Shown in pieces: positions 1-7,840 of a stretch of DNA of 64,000 bases. Source of the stretch: JAQGMV01 sp963828715 (GTDB lineage: Bacteria > Pseudomonadota > Gammaproteobacteria > Burkholderiales > SG8-41); NCBI GenBank assembly GCA_963828715.1, contig CAWHFX010000016.1, positions 12,437 to 76,436 of the forward strand, given 5' to 3'. The notes beneath the pieces are model-generated. The model was not told where the DNA came from and did not search any database. It saw only the letters and a program-made list of their open reading frames with translations. The first letter of the stretch is position 1, and the number at the start of each line of letters is the position of its first letter. Position numbers and translations under genes: made by a program.

Positions 1-221
1 GTTGCGGGAAGAAAAATCAGCGCGACCGTGATTCTGATCGCCGGCTCGCTGCTGCTCATCACACAGCGCACGCCGACGGTCGGATCGAAGCCTCGCAGGT
101 GCATCGCTACGGCACGCACATCGACAAGGCTCACCACCCCGAGAAGGAACGCGACAGCCACGAGTGCGCGCAGCAGGGGATGTCTCCAGATCGCAGCGAG
201 CGAGGCGGGCGGAGCGTTCAT
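1..221 (-). CDS. Partial membrane protein, N-terminal 73 residues only
   Basis: The gene runs off the left edge; only its first 73 residues are visible, starting at an ATG at 221. That ATG lies 10 bases past the stop of the glycosyltransferase gene on the same strand, so the two are probably co-transcribed. Residues about 17-31 (LLRALVAVAFLLGVV) form a hydrophobic membrane-type segment, and a second hydrophobic stretch starts near residue 60. A multi-span protein of the lysylphosphatidylglycerol-synthase transmembrane (YbhN-like) type would fit next to a glycosyltransferase, but that is an inference from context; the visible part is too short to assign a family. Confidence 0.4.
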   Translation of the reverse strand, partial: MNAPPASLAAIWRHPLLRALVAVAFLLGVVSLVDVRAVAMHLRGFDPTVGVRCVMSSSEPAIRITVALIFLPA

Positions 222-231
222 GCCGCCGCCC

Positions 232-1248
232 TCAACCGATCGCTGGCATGGCGACTGCGAGGTCGGATGCGGTATCGAGCCACGTGCGCGGTTTGTACCG
301 CCGGAGGTTGTCCCGAAAACGACCGCGCAGTGCACGATCGGTCATGAGGCGCTCCAGATGCATGCGGAATGCTCGTGCATCACGTACGTTCGCCAGGAGT
401 CCCGTCGTGCCATGTCGATAGAGGTCGGCGGCTGCGCCCACGTCCGTGCTGACGGCGGGCAGGCATCTCGCCGCGGCCTCGGCAAGGGCCATTCCGTACG
501 CTTCATACCGGCTGCCCGACACGAAGAGGTCCACGTCATCCATCAGATCGACGATGGCGCCATGATCGAGGGAGCCGTAATGAACGATTCTGTCTTGGAC
601 GCCGAGCCGCCGTGCCTCGGCGTCGAACCGCCGCGTATATACTGCGTCGCAGGTGCGATCCCCGGCGACGTGCCATCGCCAGGGAATGCGTTCGAGCTGC
701 GCGAGCGCTGCCAGGACTTCGAGCATGCCTTTGCCCGGCCAGAAGTTGGCGACTGTCAGAAGCGCCACGGTCCCCGAGGCTGCCGATCGATTTCGGTCAG
801 GTTTCACCAGAAACGGCTCGCTGACCCCCGGCTCGCAAACGTAAACAGGAAGGCGCGGTCGCATCTCATCGACGTGGGTCTTGAGCCGACGGCCCGTGAC
901 GACGACCCGCTCGGCGAGCGGGATCACGCGCGCTTCGACGGCGCCCATGCGCATGCGCTCGGCACGCTCGAGCGTCGGGTTAGTGGAAGGCAGATAGTGA
1001 AGCAGGAGTCCCCAGTTGCGCGCTGCGCCGATGTCGCATGCGGCGAGCGCGTCGAGGAAGAGGCTGTCCCAAATGCGGAAGGAGATAGATTGCTTGAACA
1101 GATGTGCCTCGACTTCATCCGCCCGCGCGACGCGCGATGACAGGGGCAGGCCCAGCGTTGCGGCGGTCTCGACCAGTTTGCTGTTATAAATATTTCCGCC
1201 TGAACGCATCCTGTCGCGCGGCGGGTGTAAGAGTTCGAGCGGACGCAT
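232..1248 (-). CDS. Family 4-type (GT-B) glycosyltransferase
   Basis: This 338-residue protein looks like a retaining GT-B glycosyltransferase that moves a sugar from a nucleotide donor to an unknown acceptor at the inner face of the membrane. The N-terminal half has a glycine-rich loop (SGGNIYN, residues 17-23). The C-terminal half has the basic loop PGKG (171-174), HVAGD (193-197) and the family-4 nucleotide-sugar motif SRYEAYGMALAEA (246-258), with the second conserved Glu at 257. No signal peptide or membrane helix is evident. It is divergent from the CDP-alcohol phosphatidyltransferase gene and is followed 10 bases later by a membrane protein start. The acceptor is unknown; the neighbouring lipid and pterin-type genes suggest a glycosylated lipid or cofactor-like product. 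Confidence 0.75.
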   Translation of the reverse strand: MRPLELLHPPRDRMRSGGNIYNSKLVETAATLGLPLSSRVARADEVEAHLFKQSISFRIWDSLFLDALAACDIGAARNWGLLLHYLPSTNPTLERAERMRMGAVEARVIPLAERVVVTGRRLKTHVDEMRPRLPVYVCEPGVSEPFLVKPDRNRSAASGTVALLTVANFWPGKGMLEVLAALAQLERIPWRWHVAGDRTCDAVYTRRFDAEARRLGVQDRIVHYGSLDHGAIVDLMDDVDLFVSGSRYEAYGMALAEAAARCLPAVSTDVGAAADLYRHGTTGLLANVRDARAFRMHLERLMTDRALRGRFRDNLRRYKPRTWLDTASDLAVAMPAIG

Positions 1249-1330
1249 GCCTGACGCCCATGTTTCGTTGCCGGACCCGCGGTGTCATGTCGCGCGCGGA
1301 ATCGCGCTCGAGCTGGTGATACATAACGCG

Positions 1331-2011
1331 ATGTCCATCCCACTCAGACTCGCACGTTGGAGCGAGATTCATGCGCTCGTCGTGCTCGCCGCCACCGCAT
1401 TCGTGCTGGCGGGCGCGTCGCTGTGGTCTCTGATCGCAGCCGCAGCGGTTTCATTTGCCGGATTCATCTGGACGTGTCGTGCCGGATGGCCACGCCCCGA
1501 CCGATTCGACCCGGCCAACGCACTGACGACCGCACGGCTGGCAGGGGTGCTTCTCTTACCGGCTTTCGCGACCGGTCTCGCGCTGGCGGCATGCGCCATC
1601 GCGCTGTTTGCACTCGACGCAGTGGATGGCTGGCTTGCACGCAAGATCGGAGTGACGTCGGAATTCGGCGAATACCTGGACAAGGAAGCCGATGCCTTCT
1701 TCATGTTGGTGTTGTGCCTGCTGCTCCATGCCGACGGGCGACTCGGCGCATGGATCATCGTCCCGGGGCTGCTGCGCTACGGCTTCGTTTTTTTCCTCAT
1801 GCTCGCACGACCCCGTGCGCTCAAGGAACGCCGAAGCACGCGCGGCAGGTGGATCTATTTCGGCATGATATCGGCTCTCATCGCCGGGTTCACGCCTTTC
1901 CCTCTTCTTTACCGGCCCTGTGTGGCGGCGATGTCGCTCGCGCTCGTCTATTCGTTCGCGGAAACGGTGTTCGATCTCTACCGCGCCGTTCCCGCCGCAC
2001 GTGAGTCGTGA
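1331..2011 (+). CDS. CDP-alcohol phosphatidyltransferase family membrane protein
   Basis: A 226-residue membrane enzyme expected to transfer a phospho-alcohol group from a CDP-activated donor to an alcohol acceptor, as in phospholipid head-group synthesis. The full signature D-x2-DG-x2-AR-x8-G-x3-D-x3-D is present: D96, D99-G100, A103-R104, G113, D117 and D121. Several hydrophobic helices flank it (about residues 14-46, 70-96, 122-160 and the C-terminal third). The ATG at 1331 was chosen because it directly precedes the first helix; an in-frame upstream start at 1247 would add a hydrophilic leader overlapping the divergent gene. The methyltransferase start follows within 35 bases. The substrate cannot be read from sequence, and the association with pterin-type genes is unusual. 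Confidence 0.78.
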   Translation: MSIPLRLARWSEIHALVVLAATAFVLAGASLWSLIAAAAVSFAGFIWTCRAGWPRPDRFDPANALTTARLAGVLLLPAFATGLALAACAIALFALDAVDGWLARKIGVTSEFGEYLDKEADAFFMLVLCLLLHADGRLGAWIIVPGLLRYGFVFFLMLARPRALKERRSTRGRWIYFGMISALIAGFTPFPLLYRPCVAAMSLALVYSFAETVFDLYRAVPAARES

Positions 2012-2045
2012 CATGACGCGGCTGACGACCCGCGAGGTGGGCGGC

Positions 2046-2792
2046 ATGGACGACGTTCGTTCTTTCTTCGACGGACTCGCCTCACATTACACCGAGAGCC
2101 ATGGCGTCGCCGGCCGGCTGCTGCGATACAGGCTGCGTGTCATCCGTAGACTGCTCGACGGCGCGCGCCGTTCGTGTCTCGTCGAGATCGGCTGCGGCAA
2201 CGGGCTGCACCTCTTTCCGCTCGCGAGCGAGTTCGAAACCGTCATCGGAACGGATCTTTCGCCGCGGATGATCGCGGCGGCGGAGGCGATCCGCACCGGG
2301 CACGCGTTCGGCCGACGCATTCGACTGTCTGCCGAACCCGCCGAGACCCTCCGCAGCGTCGAGGACGATGTCGCGGATGTGGTGCTGTGCGTCGGTGCGT
2401 TCGAGCACATGTTGGACCAGCGGGCGGTGCTGAAACAGGTCGCGCGTGTGCTCAAGCCGAGCGGCGTGTTCGTGTGCCTGACGGCGAACGGCAGTTACCT
2501 CTGGTACACGCAGCTCGCACCGCGGCTCGGTGTAGCAACCCGTCATTTGAGCACCGATCGGTTCGTGAGCTTTGCGGGCTGGCGCGAACTGCTGGGCGAA
2601 GCCAGTCTGACCCCGGTGAAAATCGGATCGTGGCGTTTCGTGCCCGCGGGCGACATGCCGGGCTGGGCCTCGCTCACCATGCAGATGCTGGACCGCGTCG
2701 GAGCGGCCTTGTGCGTTTCCGGTCTGCGCGGCGGCTGTTACGTGCGGGCGGTGAAGCCGTTGCGCTCGATGGTCGCGAGCAGGTCGAGCTGA
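2046..2792 (+). CDS. Class I SAM-dependent methyltransferase
   Basis: A 248-residue soluble methyltransferase of the UbiE/Methyltransf_11 type. The SAM-binding motif I is LVEIGCGNG (residues 45-53), followed by an acidic residue at the end of strand 2 (GTDLSP) and the post-motif VVLCVGAFEHM. The ATG at 2046 was preferred because GAGGTG sits 6-7 bases upstream; an in-frame ATG at 2013 would start 2 bases after the preceding stop and is the alternative. It forms a pair with the CDP-alcohol phosphatidyltransferase gene. Its 3' end overlaps the convergent methyltransferase gene on the other strand by 55 bases. The methyl acceptor is unknown. Confidence 0.75.
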   Translation: MDDVRSFFDGLASHYTESHGVAGRLLRYRLRVIRRLLDGARRSCLVEIGCGNGLHLFPLASEFETVIGTDLSPRMIAAAEAIRTGHAFGRRIRLSAEPAETLRSVEDDVADVVLCVGAFEHMLDQRAVLKQVARVLKPSGVFVCLTANGSYLWYTQLAPRLGVATRHLSTDRFVSFAGWRELLGEASLTPVKIGSWRFVPAGDMPGWASLTMQMLDRVGAALCVSGLRGGCYVRAVKPLRSMVASRSS

Positions 2793-3731
2793 TGGACGAT
2801 CATGCCGAGCTCACGGTGTTCGAGTTGCTCCTGCCGTGTCGCGTACCAGCGCTCGAGCTCGCCACGATCGATCGCCGGTCGCAGCTCGCTCTCGCTGCGT
2901 ATCCACGCGAGCAGCGTGCGTAACACCTCGGCGTCGCGGTCACGATAGCGCCCGGCTACGGGTGTGACGTTCCAGTCCGATGCTGCCGTAGACGAGCACG
3001 TTGAAGTTGGCCTCACACAGGGCGGCGTGCACTCTGCGGCCCGAACGGCTGCCGCCGGTTGCTTTGCCGCTCACGCGGCGGCGTTCCATGGACGCGTCGT
3101 ATTCGGCGAGCACCGCGGCCTCGAACGCCTCATCGCGATAGAGTGGAAAGAGCGCGGTGTCGCCGTCGTAGTTGAGGCTTGCATACAGCATTCCGCCGTG
3201 CGCAAGCCATGCCGCGAAATGGCCGATCGCTGGTTTGACGGGCACGATGTCCATCACGCCGTGCGCGGTGATGAGATCGTATGCGGGCAGACGCTTCGGC
3301 TCGAAGTCGAAAAGGCTGCAGCATTGGAACTCGACGAAAACATGACGACCTGCTTGTTGCGCTTCGAAGCCTCGACTGTGCACGAGCACGCGGTAGCCCT
3401 CGCTCTGGAGCTGCGCGGCAAGAGCAGCCGAAGCGCTTCCCAGGAGATTCGCAGCCTGGTCCAGTGCGGTAACAGTGACCGAGGCGGCCCAGGGCTGGGC
3501 GAGCAGGCGGCGAATCATCGCGCCGGTGCCGGTTCCGACATCGAGCCAGCGAATCATCCCGTCTTTCGCCGTGAGTCGATCGGTGCAGGCGTGCAGCACC
3601 TCGCGATTCAGACTGCGCTCGTCGAGCGCGAACTTTGCCTCCAGATACGGCGCCAGATCGACCGCGGCCGCGCTGTCCGAAGCCGCAGCGGAACGTGTCG
3701 TGCGTCGATCAAGATCAGCCCGGCTGCGCAC
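2738..3731 (-). CDS. SAM-dependent methyltransferase interrupted by a one-base frameshift
   Basis: Reads as one methyltransferase of about 330 residues split between two frames. The first frame starts at a GTG at 3731, which overlaps the end of the pterin-synthase-like gene by 17 bases. It carries motif I as WLDVGTGTG (62-70), then LDQAANLL, and YDLITAHGVMDIV. The frame is lost near 2981: reading on in the other frame gives a natural continuation (VLVYGS joined to SDWNVTP) and a full C-terminal domain ending at 2738. Removing one base near 2981 restores it. This is either a sequence error or a recent mutation. It is the last gene of a tightly packed four-gene operon and converges on the methyltransferase at 2046. 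Confidence 0.7.
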
Positions 3732-4092
3732 GATAAGCAGCCCAATCGCGTTCGTTTTCCCACAGCTTCACGGTGACCGTTCTGCCTCCAAGCGCCGTGC
3801 GGGAAACGAGCTCGCCCCAGAAGATGCGCGCGAAGTGTTCAAGGCTCGGATTCAGCCCCGCGAACTCGGACAGCTCGTTCAGCGTGCGGTCCGCGACGTT
3901 CGTTATCACGTCATTGACGGCATCGTTCAGCTCGACGATATCGACGAGATAACCGTGGCGGTCGAGCTCGTGCCCCTCGACACGGATCTCGCAGCGGTAA
4001 TGGTGACTGTGAAGCGTGTTCTCCGCGCCCCAGTCGCCGCCGATCAGAAAGTGTTGCGCGATGAAGTCCCGGGTGATGGCGAGCTCGTACAT
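3715..4092 (-). CDS. 6-pyruvoyl/6-carboxy-tetrahydropterin synthase-fold protein, catalytic residues altered
   Basis: A 125-residue protein with the fold of QueD and pyruvoyl-tetrahydropterin synthase. The three zinc-ligand histidines are recognisable: His14 in AQHFL, and His28 and His30 in LHSHHY. Glu112 in VKLWEN matches the pterin-anchoring Glu. However, the residue four before the first HxH histidine, the catalytic Cys in QueD (Cys-Gly-Arg-Leu-His-Gly-His), is Glu24 here. The Asp-His pair of the DHxxLN motif is also replaced (ADRTLN, 67-72). It therefore probably binds zinc and a pterin-like ligand but does different chemistry. ATG 4092 was chosen; a GTG at 4113 overlapping the upstream stop as GTGA is a real alternative. 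It is the third gene of an operon with a dehydrogenase and a RibD-type reductase. Confidence 0.75.
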   Translation of the reverse strand: MYELAITRDFIAQHFLIGGDWGAENTLHSHHYRCEIRVEGHELDRHGYLVDIVELNDAVNDVITNVADRTLNELSEFAGLNPSLEHFARIFWGELVSRTALGGRTVTVKLWENERDWAAYRAQPG

Positions 4093-4109
4093 GGCATCCG
4101 ATGCAGCGT

Positions 4110-5138
4110 TCACGAATAGTCGAATACGATTTGCAGGGCACCGCTGGCGGGATCGCTCGCAAGCTCGAACGCGTTCTGACAGGCAGCGATGGGAAAGCGA
4201 TGCGTGATCAATTGCTGTGGCGCGAGCCTGCCGATCGCATCCCACGCGACGTCGATCCGCCGCTCTTTCGTCCAGCGGCCGGCGAGGCGCGGATCGAGCG
4301 TGCTCACCTGACTCGACGTGAGCCGGATGCGACGGCGATGAAAATGCGTGCCCAGCTCGAGCGCCTGCTGTCCTCGCCCATACCACGATCCGACGACGAT
4401 GCGCCCACTGAAGCCCGTGAGTCGCAACGCCTGATTCAGTGCCTGTGGGCTCCCGGAGAGCTCGATGGCGAGGTCGAGGCCGCCCGGCTCGCGTGCGCCG
4501 AGATCGCGTTCCAGGCTCGACAGCTCGGCAGCGTCGGTCGGGTCGATCGCGCGTGCGGCGCCGAACTGAATGGCGCGTTCGCGTCGGTCGCGGACCGGAT
4601 CGGCCGCGATCAGCGTGTCCAGCGGATGCGCCGCGAGCAGCGCGGTCGTGAGCAAACCGACCACGCCGAGCCCGAAGATCATGACGCGCTCGCCGATCAC
4701 CGGCGCTGCGTCCATGACGAAGTTCACCGCGGATTCCATGTTGGGCAGGAACAGCGCCGCGCTCGGCTCGATCGGAGCAGGAATCGCGATGACATCGCGC
4801 AACGGCACGACCGCGTAGTTGCGGTGAGGATGAAACGCAAACACCTGTCGTCCGCGCCACGCCGGATCGACCTGCGCTCCCACCTCGAGGACCTCGCCCA
4901 CGAGCGAATAGCCGTATGCGAATGGATAGTCGAATGCGCCTCGAAGGCTCGCGATCGTGCTGTCCTGCTCGAGATCCTGCGGAAAGCGGCCACGGTAGAT
5001 CAACGACTCGGTTCCCGCGCTGATGGCGGAGTAGCGCGTACGAATGAGGATGTCGTCTCGTGCGAGGGGCGGGAGCGGCGATTCCGCTACCTCGACGGTC
5101 TGAGGCGCGACATGATGAATCGACAGAGCGCGGTTCAT
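4110..5138 (-). CDS. Medium-chain dehydrogenase/reductase lacking catalytic zinc ligands
   Basis: A 342-residue member of the MDR (zinc-type alcohol dehydrogenase) superfamily with an N-terminal GroES-like domain and a Rossmann domain (GLGVVG, residues 156-161). The usual first zinc ligand Cys is absent (SAISAGTE, 37-44) and the usual GHE is GYS (76-78), so the catalytic metal is probably missing. The same look is found in BchC-like and related oxidoreductases that reduce or oxidise side chains of large cofactors; that comparison is from family knowledge. Its ATG at 5138 overlaps the stop of the RibD-like gene as ATGA, showing translational coupling. A role in oxidising or reducing a side chain of the pathway product is inferred. 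Confidence 0.75.
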   Translation of the reverse strand: MNRALSIHHVAPQTVEVAESPLPPLARDDILIRTRYSAISAGTESLIYRGRFPQDLEQDSTIASLRGAFDYPFAYGYSLVGEVLEVGAQVDPAWRGRQVFAFHPHRNYAVVPLRDVIAIPAPIEPSAALFLPNMESAVNFVMDAAPVIGERVMIFGLGVVGLLTTALLAAHPLDTLIAADPVRDRRERAIQFGAARAIDPTDAAELSSLERDLGAREPGGLDLAIELSGSPQALNQALRLTGFSGRIVVGSWYGRGQQALELGTHFHRRRIRLTSSQVSTLDPRLAGRWTKERRIDVAWDAIGRLAPQQLITHRFPIAACQNAFELASDPASGALQIVFDYS

Positions 5139-5992
5139 CCGTCGCTGAGCGAGCCGTATGCGATGAGATCGCGGTCGAGCGTCTGATACCGGCAGTCGGC
5201 GATCGAAAGCGGTGCCGCGTTCTGCGGCTGACACAGCGTTTCGACTGCCTTGACGCCGCCGATGATCCGCGGCGCGATGGTCAGCACGCAGTAGTCGACC
5301 CTGCGCTGCGCGAGCATTTCGTTGATCACGGTGGCGCCTCCTTCCACCATGACGCTCGCGATGTCCAGTTCGCGCAGCACACGAAACGCCGCCGCCAGAT
5401 CGACACGCCCGCCGGCCTCAGGGATCGTGAAAATCCGCGCGCCTTTGTCCGCGAGACGGCGCAGTTTCTCGGCTGGCGCCTTCTCTGTCGTAAGAATGAT
5501 CGGCCGGCGCTCGAGATGCCGCAGAAGCTGCGCATGCTCGGGGAAGCGCAGTGCGCTATCGAGGATGACCGGCTGCGGGTCTTCGCCTTCACAGTAGCGC
5601 ACGGTGAGCTGCGGGTCGTCGGTCAGGACGGTGTTGATGCCGACGAGCAGCGCGTCATGGAACGATCGCACGAGGTGCGTCATCTCGAGCGACTTGCGGC
5701 AGCTCAACGAGCATGGCGTGGATCGGGAAACCGCGATGCTGCCGTCAAGGCTCTGCGAATAACTCAGGGTCACGAACGGGCGCTCGTTCGAGTGACAGGA
5801 AGCAAACGCGAGCTGCTCGACGAGCGCCTCGAGAAACATCATCTCCTGCAGATCCTGCAACCGCACCATCATGTCGTCGTAGCGCCTGCGACTGAATGCG
5901 TCCGTGGGCGACGGCTCGTCGTCGGGATGAGTGCGCGGCGCCGTTCGGGGCGCGATCGACGATGAATAGCGAAGCGGCAGGCGGTAGCTCAT
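5135..5992 (-). CDS. RibD C-terminal-domain (pyrimidine/dihydrofolate reductase-like) reductase
   Basis: A 285-residue protein whose C-terminal two thirds match the RibD/RibG reductase domain, which in riboflavin synthesis reduces the ribosyl side chain of a pyrimidine using NADPH. Visible motifs are RPFVTLSYSQSLDG (71-84), LVGINTVLTDDPQLTVR (116-132, the NADPH loop) and VMVEGGATV (214-222). The RibD deaminase domain is absent, so this is a stand-alone reductase. The first 70 residues do not match the domain. It is the first gene of the operon and overlaps the dehydrogenase by 4 bases. Together with the pterin-synthase-like gene it suggests reduction of a GTP-derived intermediate outside the standard riboflavin route. 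Its substrate is not known. Confidence 0.75.
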   Translation of the reverse strand: MSYRLPLRYSSSIAPRTAPRTHPDDEPSPTDAFSRRRYDDMMVRLQDLQEMMFLEALVEQLAFASCHSNERPFVTLSYSQSLDGSIAVSRSTPCSLSCRKSLEMTHLVRSFHDALLVGINTVLTDDPQLTVRYCEGEDPQPVILDSALRFPEHAQLLRHLERRPIILTTEKAPAEKLRRLADKGARIFTIPEAGGRVDLAAAFRVLRELDIASVMVEGGATVINEMLAQRRVDYCVLTIAPRIIGGVKAVETLCQPQNAAPLSIADCRYQTLDRDLIAYGSLSDG

Positions 5993-6331
5993 GCGGGAAG
6001 TCTAACAAGTTGCTCCCGAGGTGACATCGCGTGTCGTCGTGGTCCGTCGCGAAATGGTTTTTTGTGTGTGCTCACGGCGCGGGCGGTGCAATCCGACTGC
6101 ACACCATCATGTCGGGATCGAACGCGAACGCGAGTCGGCTTGTGTGTCCCGATTGCATCGATCAGGCGCGACACATGCTGGACGGGGCCGCGCGCGTCGT
6201 TCCCCCGTGAGCTACAATCGTGCCGGCTGAACCCCCGGTTTCATCTCCCCCGAATCGTTTCCGGCCGCATCGCTGCATGCGTGCATTCACGATCGGTCGC
6301 GTATCCGGCTCCATCACATCCCGAGGGCAAC
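5993..6331. other. Intergenic gap between divergent units
   Basis: This 339-base gap separates the RibD-type operon (minus) from a plus-strand dehalogenase relic. No convincing coding region, RNA gene or repeat was found. TACAAT at about 6214-6219 could be a -10 element for the relic, but no good -35 lies at the right distance. The promoter of the minus-strand operon must lie here too; I could not place it. Confidence 0.4.
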
Positions 6332-6588
6332 ATGTTCGAAGGCTTCGAGCGTTTCCAGGTGCAGACTTCCGATCCCGAGGTCCAGATCGTGGGGCGCATC
6401 GGCGGTAAGGGACCGCCGCTTCTGCTGCTGCATGGCAATCCTCGCACAAGCTTTTCGACATCAACGAAGCATGAGCGCCGTACGCGACGAATCTGCTGCC
6501 CGCCGTGCGACTGCCCTCTGCGCATTACCCGATGGAAGAAGCACCGGAGGAAACGTACGCTGCGCTTCGCGGTTTCTTCAAAGCCTGA
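6332..6588 (+). pseudogene. Haloacetate dehalogenase (alpha/beta hydrolase) relic with internal deletion
   Basis: The two ends of an alpha/beta hydrolase of the haloacetate dehalogenase type are present without the middle. The start is clear (MFEGFERF, then PPLLLLHGNPRT, the HGNP oxyanion loop). At about 6450 the sequence passes into another frame that reads HKLFDINEA, stop, APYATNLLPAVRLPSAHYPMEEAP and ends GFFKA at 6588, which is the normal C-terminus of the family (the catalytic His lies in the AHY segment). About 220 residues, including the nucleophile Asp and much of the fold, are gone. The in-frame TGA sits where a Trp (TGG) would be expected. Deletion, frame change and nonsense codon together show a dead gene. 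Confidence 0.8.
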
Positions 6589-6632
6589 TCGGCAGTGAAA
6601 CAACCGTCGCCGATCACCGTCATCACGCCGCA

Positions 6633-7796
6633 TTGAGTCCGGCCCCCGCGCTTTCGGTCTATTTCGTCTATGCGCTGAGCACCGTCAATAACATTGCGGT
6701 GAACGCTGCGCAGGTGCTGTTGTCCCTTTATGCGCTGCACCTCGGCGCGACTCCTCTGGAAGTGGGCGCCCTTGCCGGCACGTTCGCGCTGTTCCCGATG
6801 GCGCTTGCAGTGACCGCGGGAAGGCTTCTGGACCGCTATGGCGGGCGCTGGCCGATGACGTTCGGCATCCTGAGCAGCGGCATCGGCATGCTGGTGCCGT
6901 ACTTCTTTTCGAATCTCTGGGCCTTGTACGTCGCGGGCGCGCTGACCGGCATCACGACGACGTTCTACAACCTGGCGACACAGAACCTCGTCGGACAATT
7001 GAGCACGGCCGAGACGCGCCCCCGCAACTTCAGCAATTACACGCTGACGAATGCCGCCGCGAATCTGGTGGCGCCGCTGCTGGCCGGCTTCTCGATCGAC
7101 CATGCCAGCCACGCCAGCAGTTCCCTCTACATTTCGCTCCTGACCCTCATACCGCTCTGCATGCTGATCGTGCGGGGCAGCGCGCTGCCGGCCGGGACCG
7201 GCCGCGTGACGAAGGCGCCGGGTGGGATCCTTGCGCTGCTGGCCGATCCGGTGGTCCGCCGTACGCTGATTACGGGGAGTCTCGTCAACACCGGGCTCAA
7301 CCTGTATCAGTGGTACATGCCGGTCTACGCCCATTCGATCGGCATTTCCGCTTCAGCCACGGGGATCATTCTCTCGATGAATTCGGCGGCCTCTTTCGCC
7401 GTCCGTTTCTTTCTCACGCGGCTGCTGATAAGTCTGGGCGACGCGCGATTGCTCGCCTACGCATTTTTCCTGGGTGCGACGAGCCTGTTCCTGATCCCGC
7501 TCTTTCACAGCCCCTGGATCCTGTGCGGGATCTCGTTCATGTTCGGCTTCGGCATGGGAGTAGGACAGCCGATCGTCACCATGCAGATGTACACGAACTC
7601 GCAGGATGGGCGCTCCGGAGAATCGCTCGGTCTCAAAGTGATGACGAATCAACTCACCAAGCTGGTGGCCCCGATGCTCTTCGGTGGGCTCGCGACCGGC
7701 CTCGGCTTGCTGCCCATGTTCTGGCTCAATGCGGTGATGTTGGGCAGCGGCGGCGTGCTGAGCCGCTCACAGCATGCATCCTCCGCGCCGGACTGA
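6633..7796 (+). CDS. Major facilitator superfamily transporter
   Basis: About 387 residues with roughly twelve hydrophobic segments and MFS hallmarks: the loop 2-3 motif GRLLDRYGGRWPM, a long charged central loop (ALPAGTGRVTKAP) between the two six-helix halves, and a second-half motif near the loop between helices 8 and 9. It would export or import a small solute across the inner membrane by proton coupling; substrate unknown. The start is uncertain: the reading frame is open far upstream through the dehalogenase relic, and no ATG lies just before the first helix, so a TTG at 6633 was chosen; the next upstream ATG candidates lie inside the relic. It ends near a tandem repeat at 7841. Confidence 0.7.
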   Translation: MSPAPALSVYFVYALSTVNNIAVNAAQVLLSLYALHLGATPLEVGALAGTFALFPMALAVTAGRLLDRYGGRWPMTFGILSSGIGMLVPYFFSNLWALYVAGALTGITTTFYNLATQNLVGQLSTAETRPRNFSNYTLTNAAANLVAPLLAGFSIDHASHASSSLYISLLTLIPLCMLIVRGSALPAGTGRVTKAPGGILALLADPVVRRTLITGSLVNTGLNLYQWYMPVYAHSIGISASATGIILSMNSAASFAVRFFLTRLLISLGDARLLAYAFFLGATSLFLIPLFHSPWILCGISFMFGFGMGVGQPIVTMQMYTNSQDGRSGESLGLKVMTNQLTKLVAPMLFGGLATGLGLLPMFWLNAVMLGSGGVLSRSQHASSAPD

Positions 7797-7840
7797 GTCT
7801 GTCGCTGGGGGCGGCGAGGCTCGAGCCTTCAGGCGAGCGC

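Noticed and set aside
28..1140. Long plus-strand frame over the first kilobase
   Set aside because: It is the complement of the glycosyltransferase gene; its translation is Arg-rich and has no family resemblance, while the minus frame has GT-B motifs.
4101..5186. Plus-strand frame over the MDR dehydrogenase
   Set aside because: Opposite-strand shadow of a clear dehydrogenase with a Rossmann motif; no domain likeness on the plus strand.
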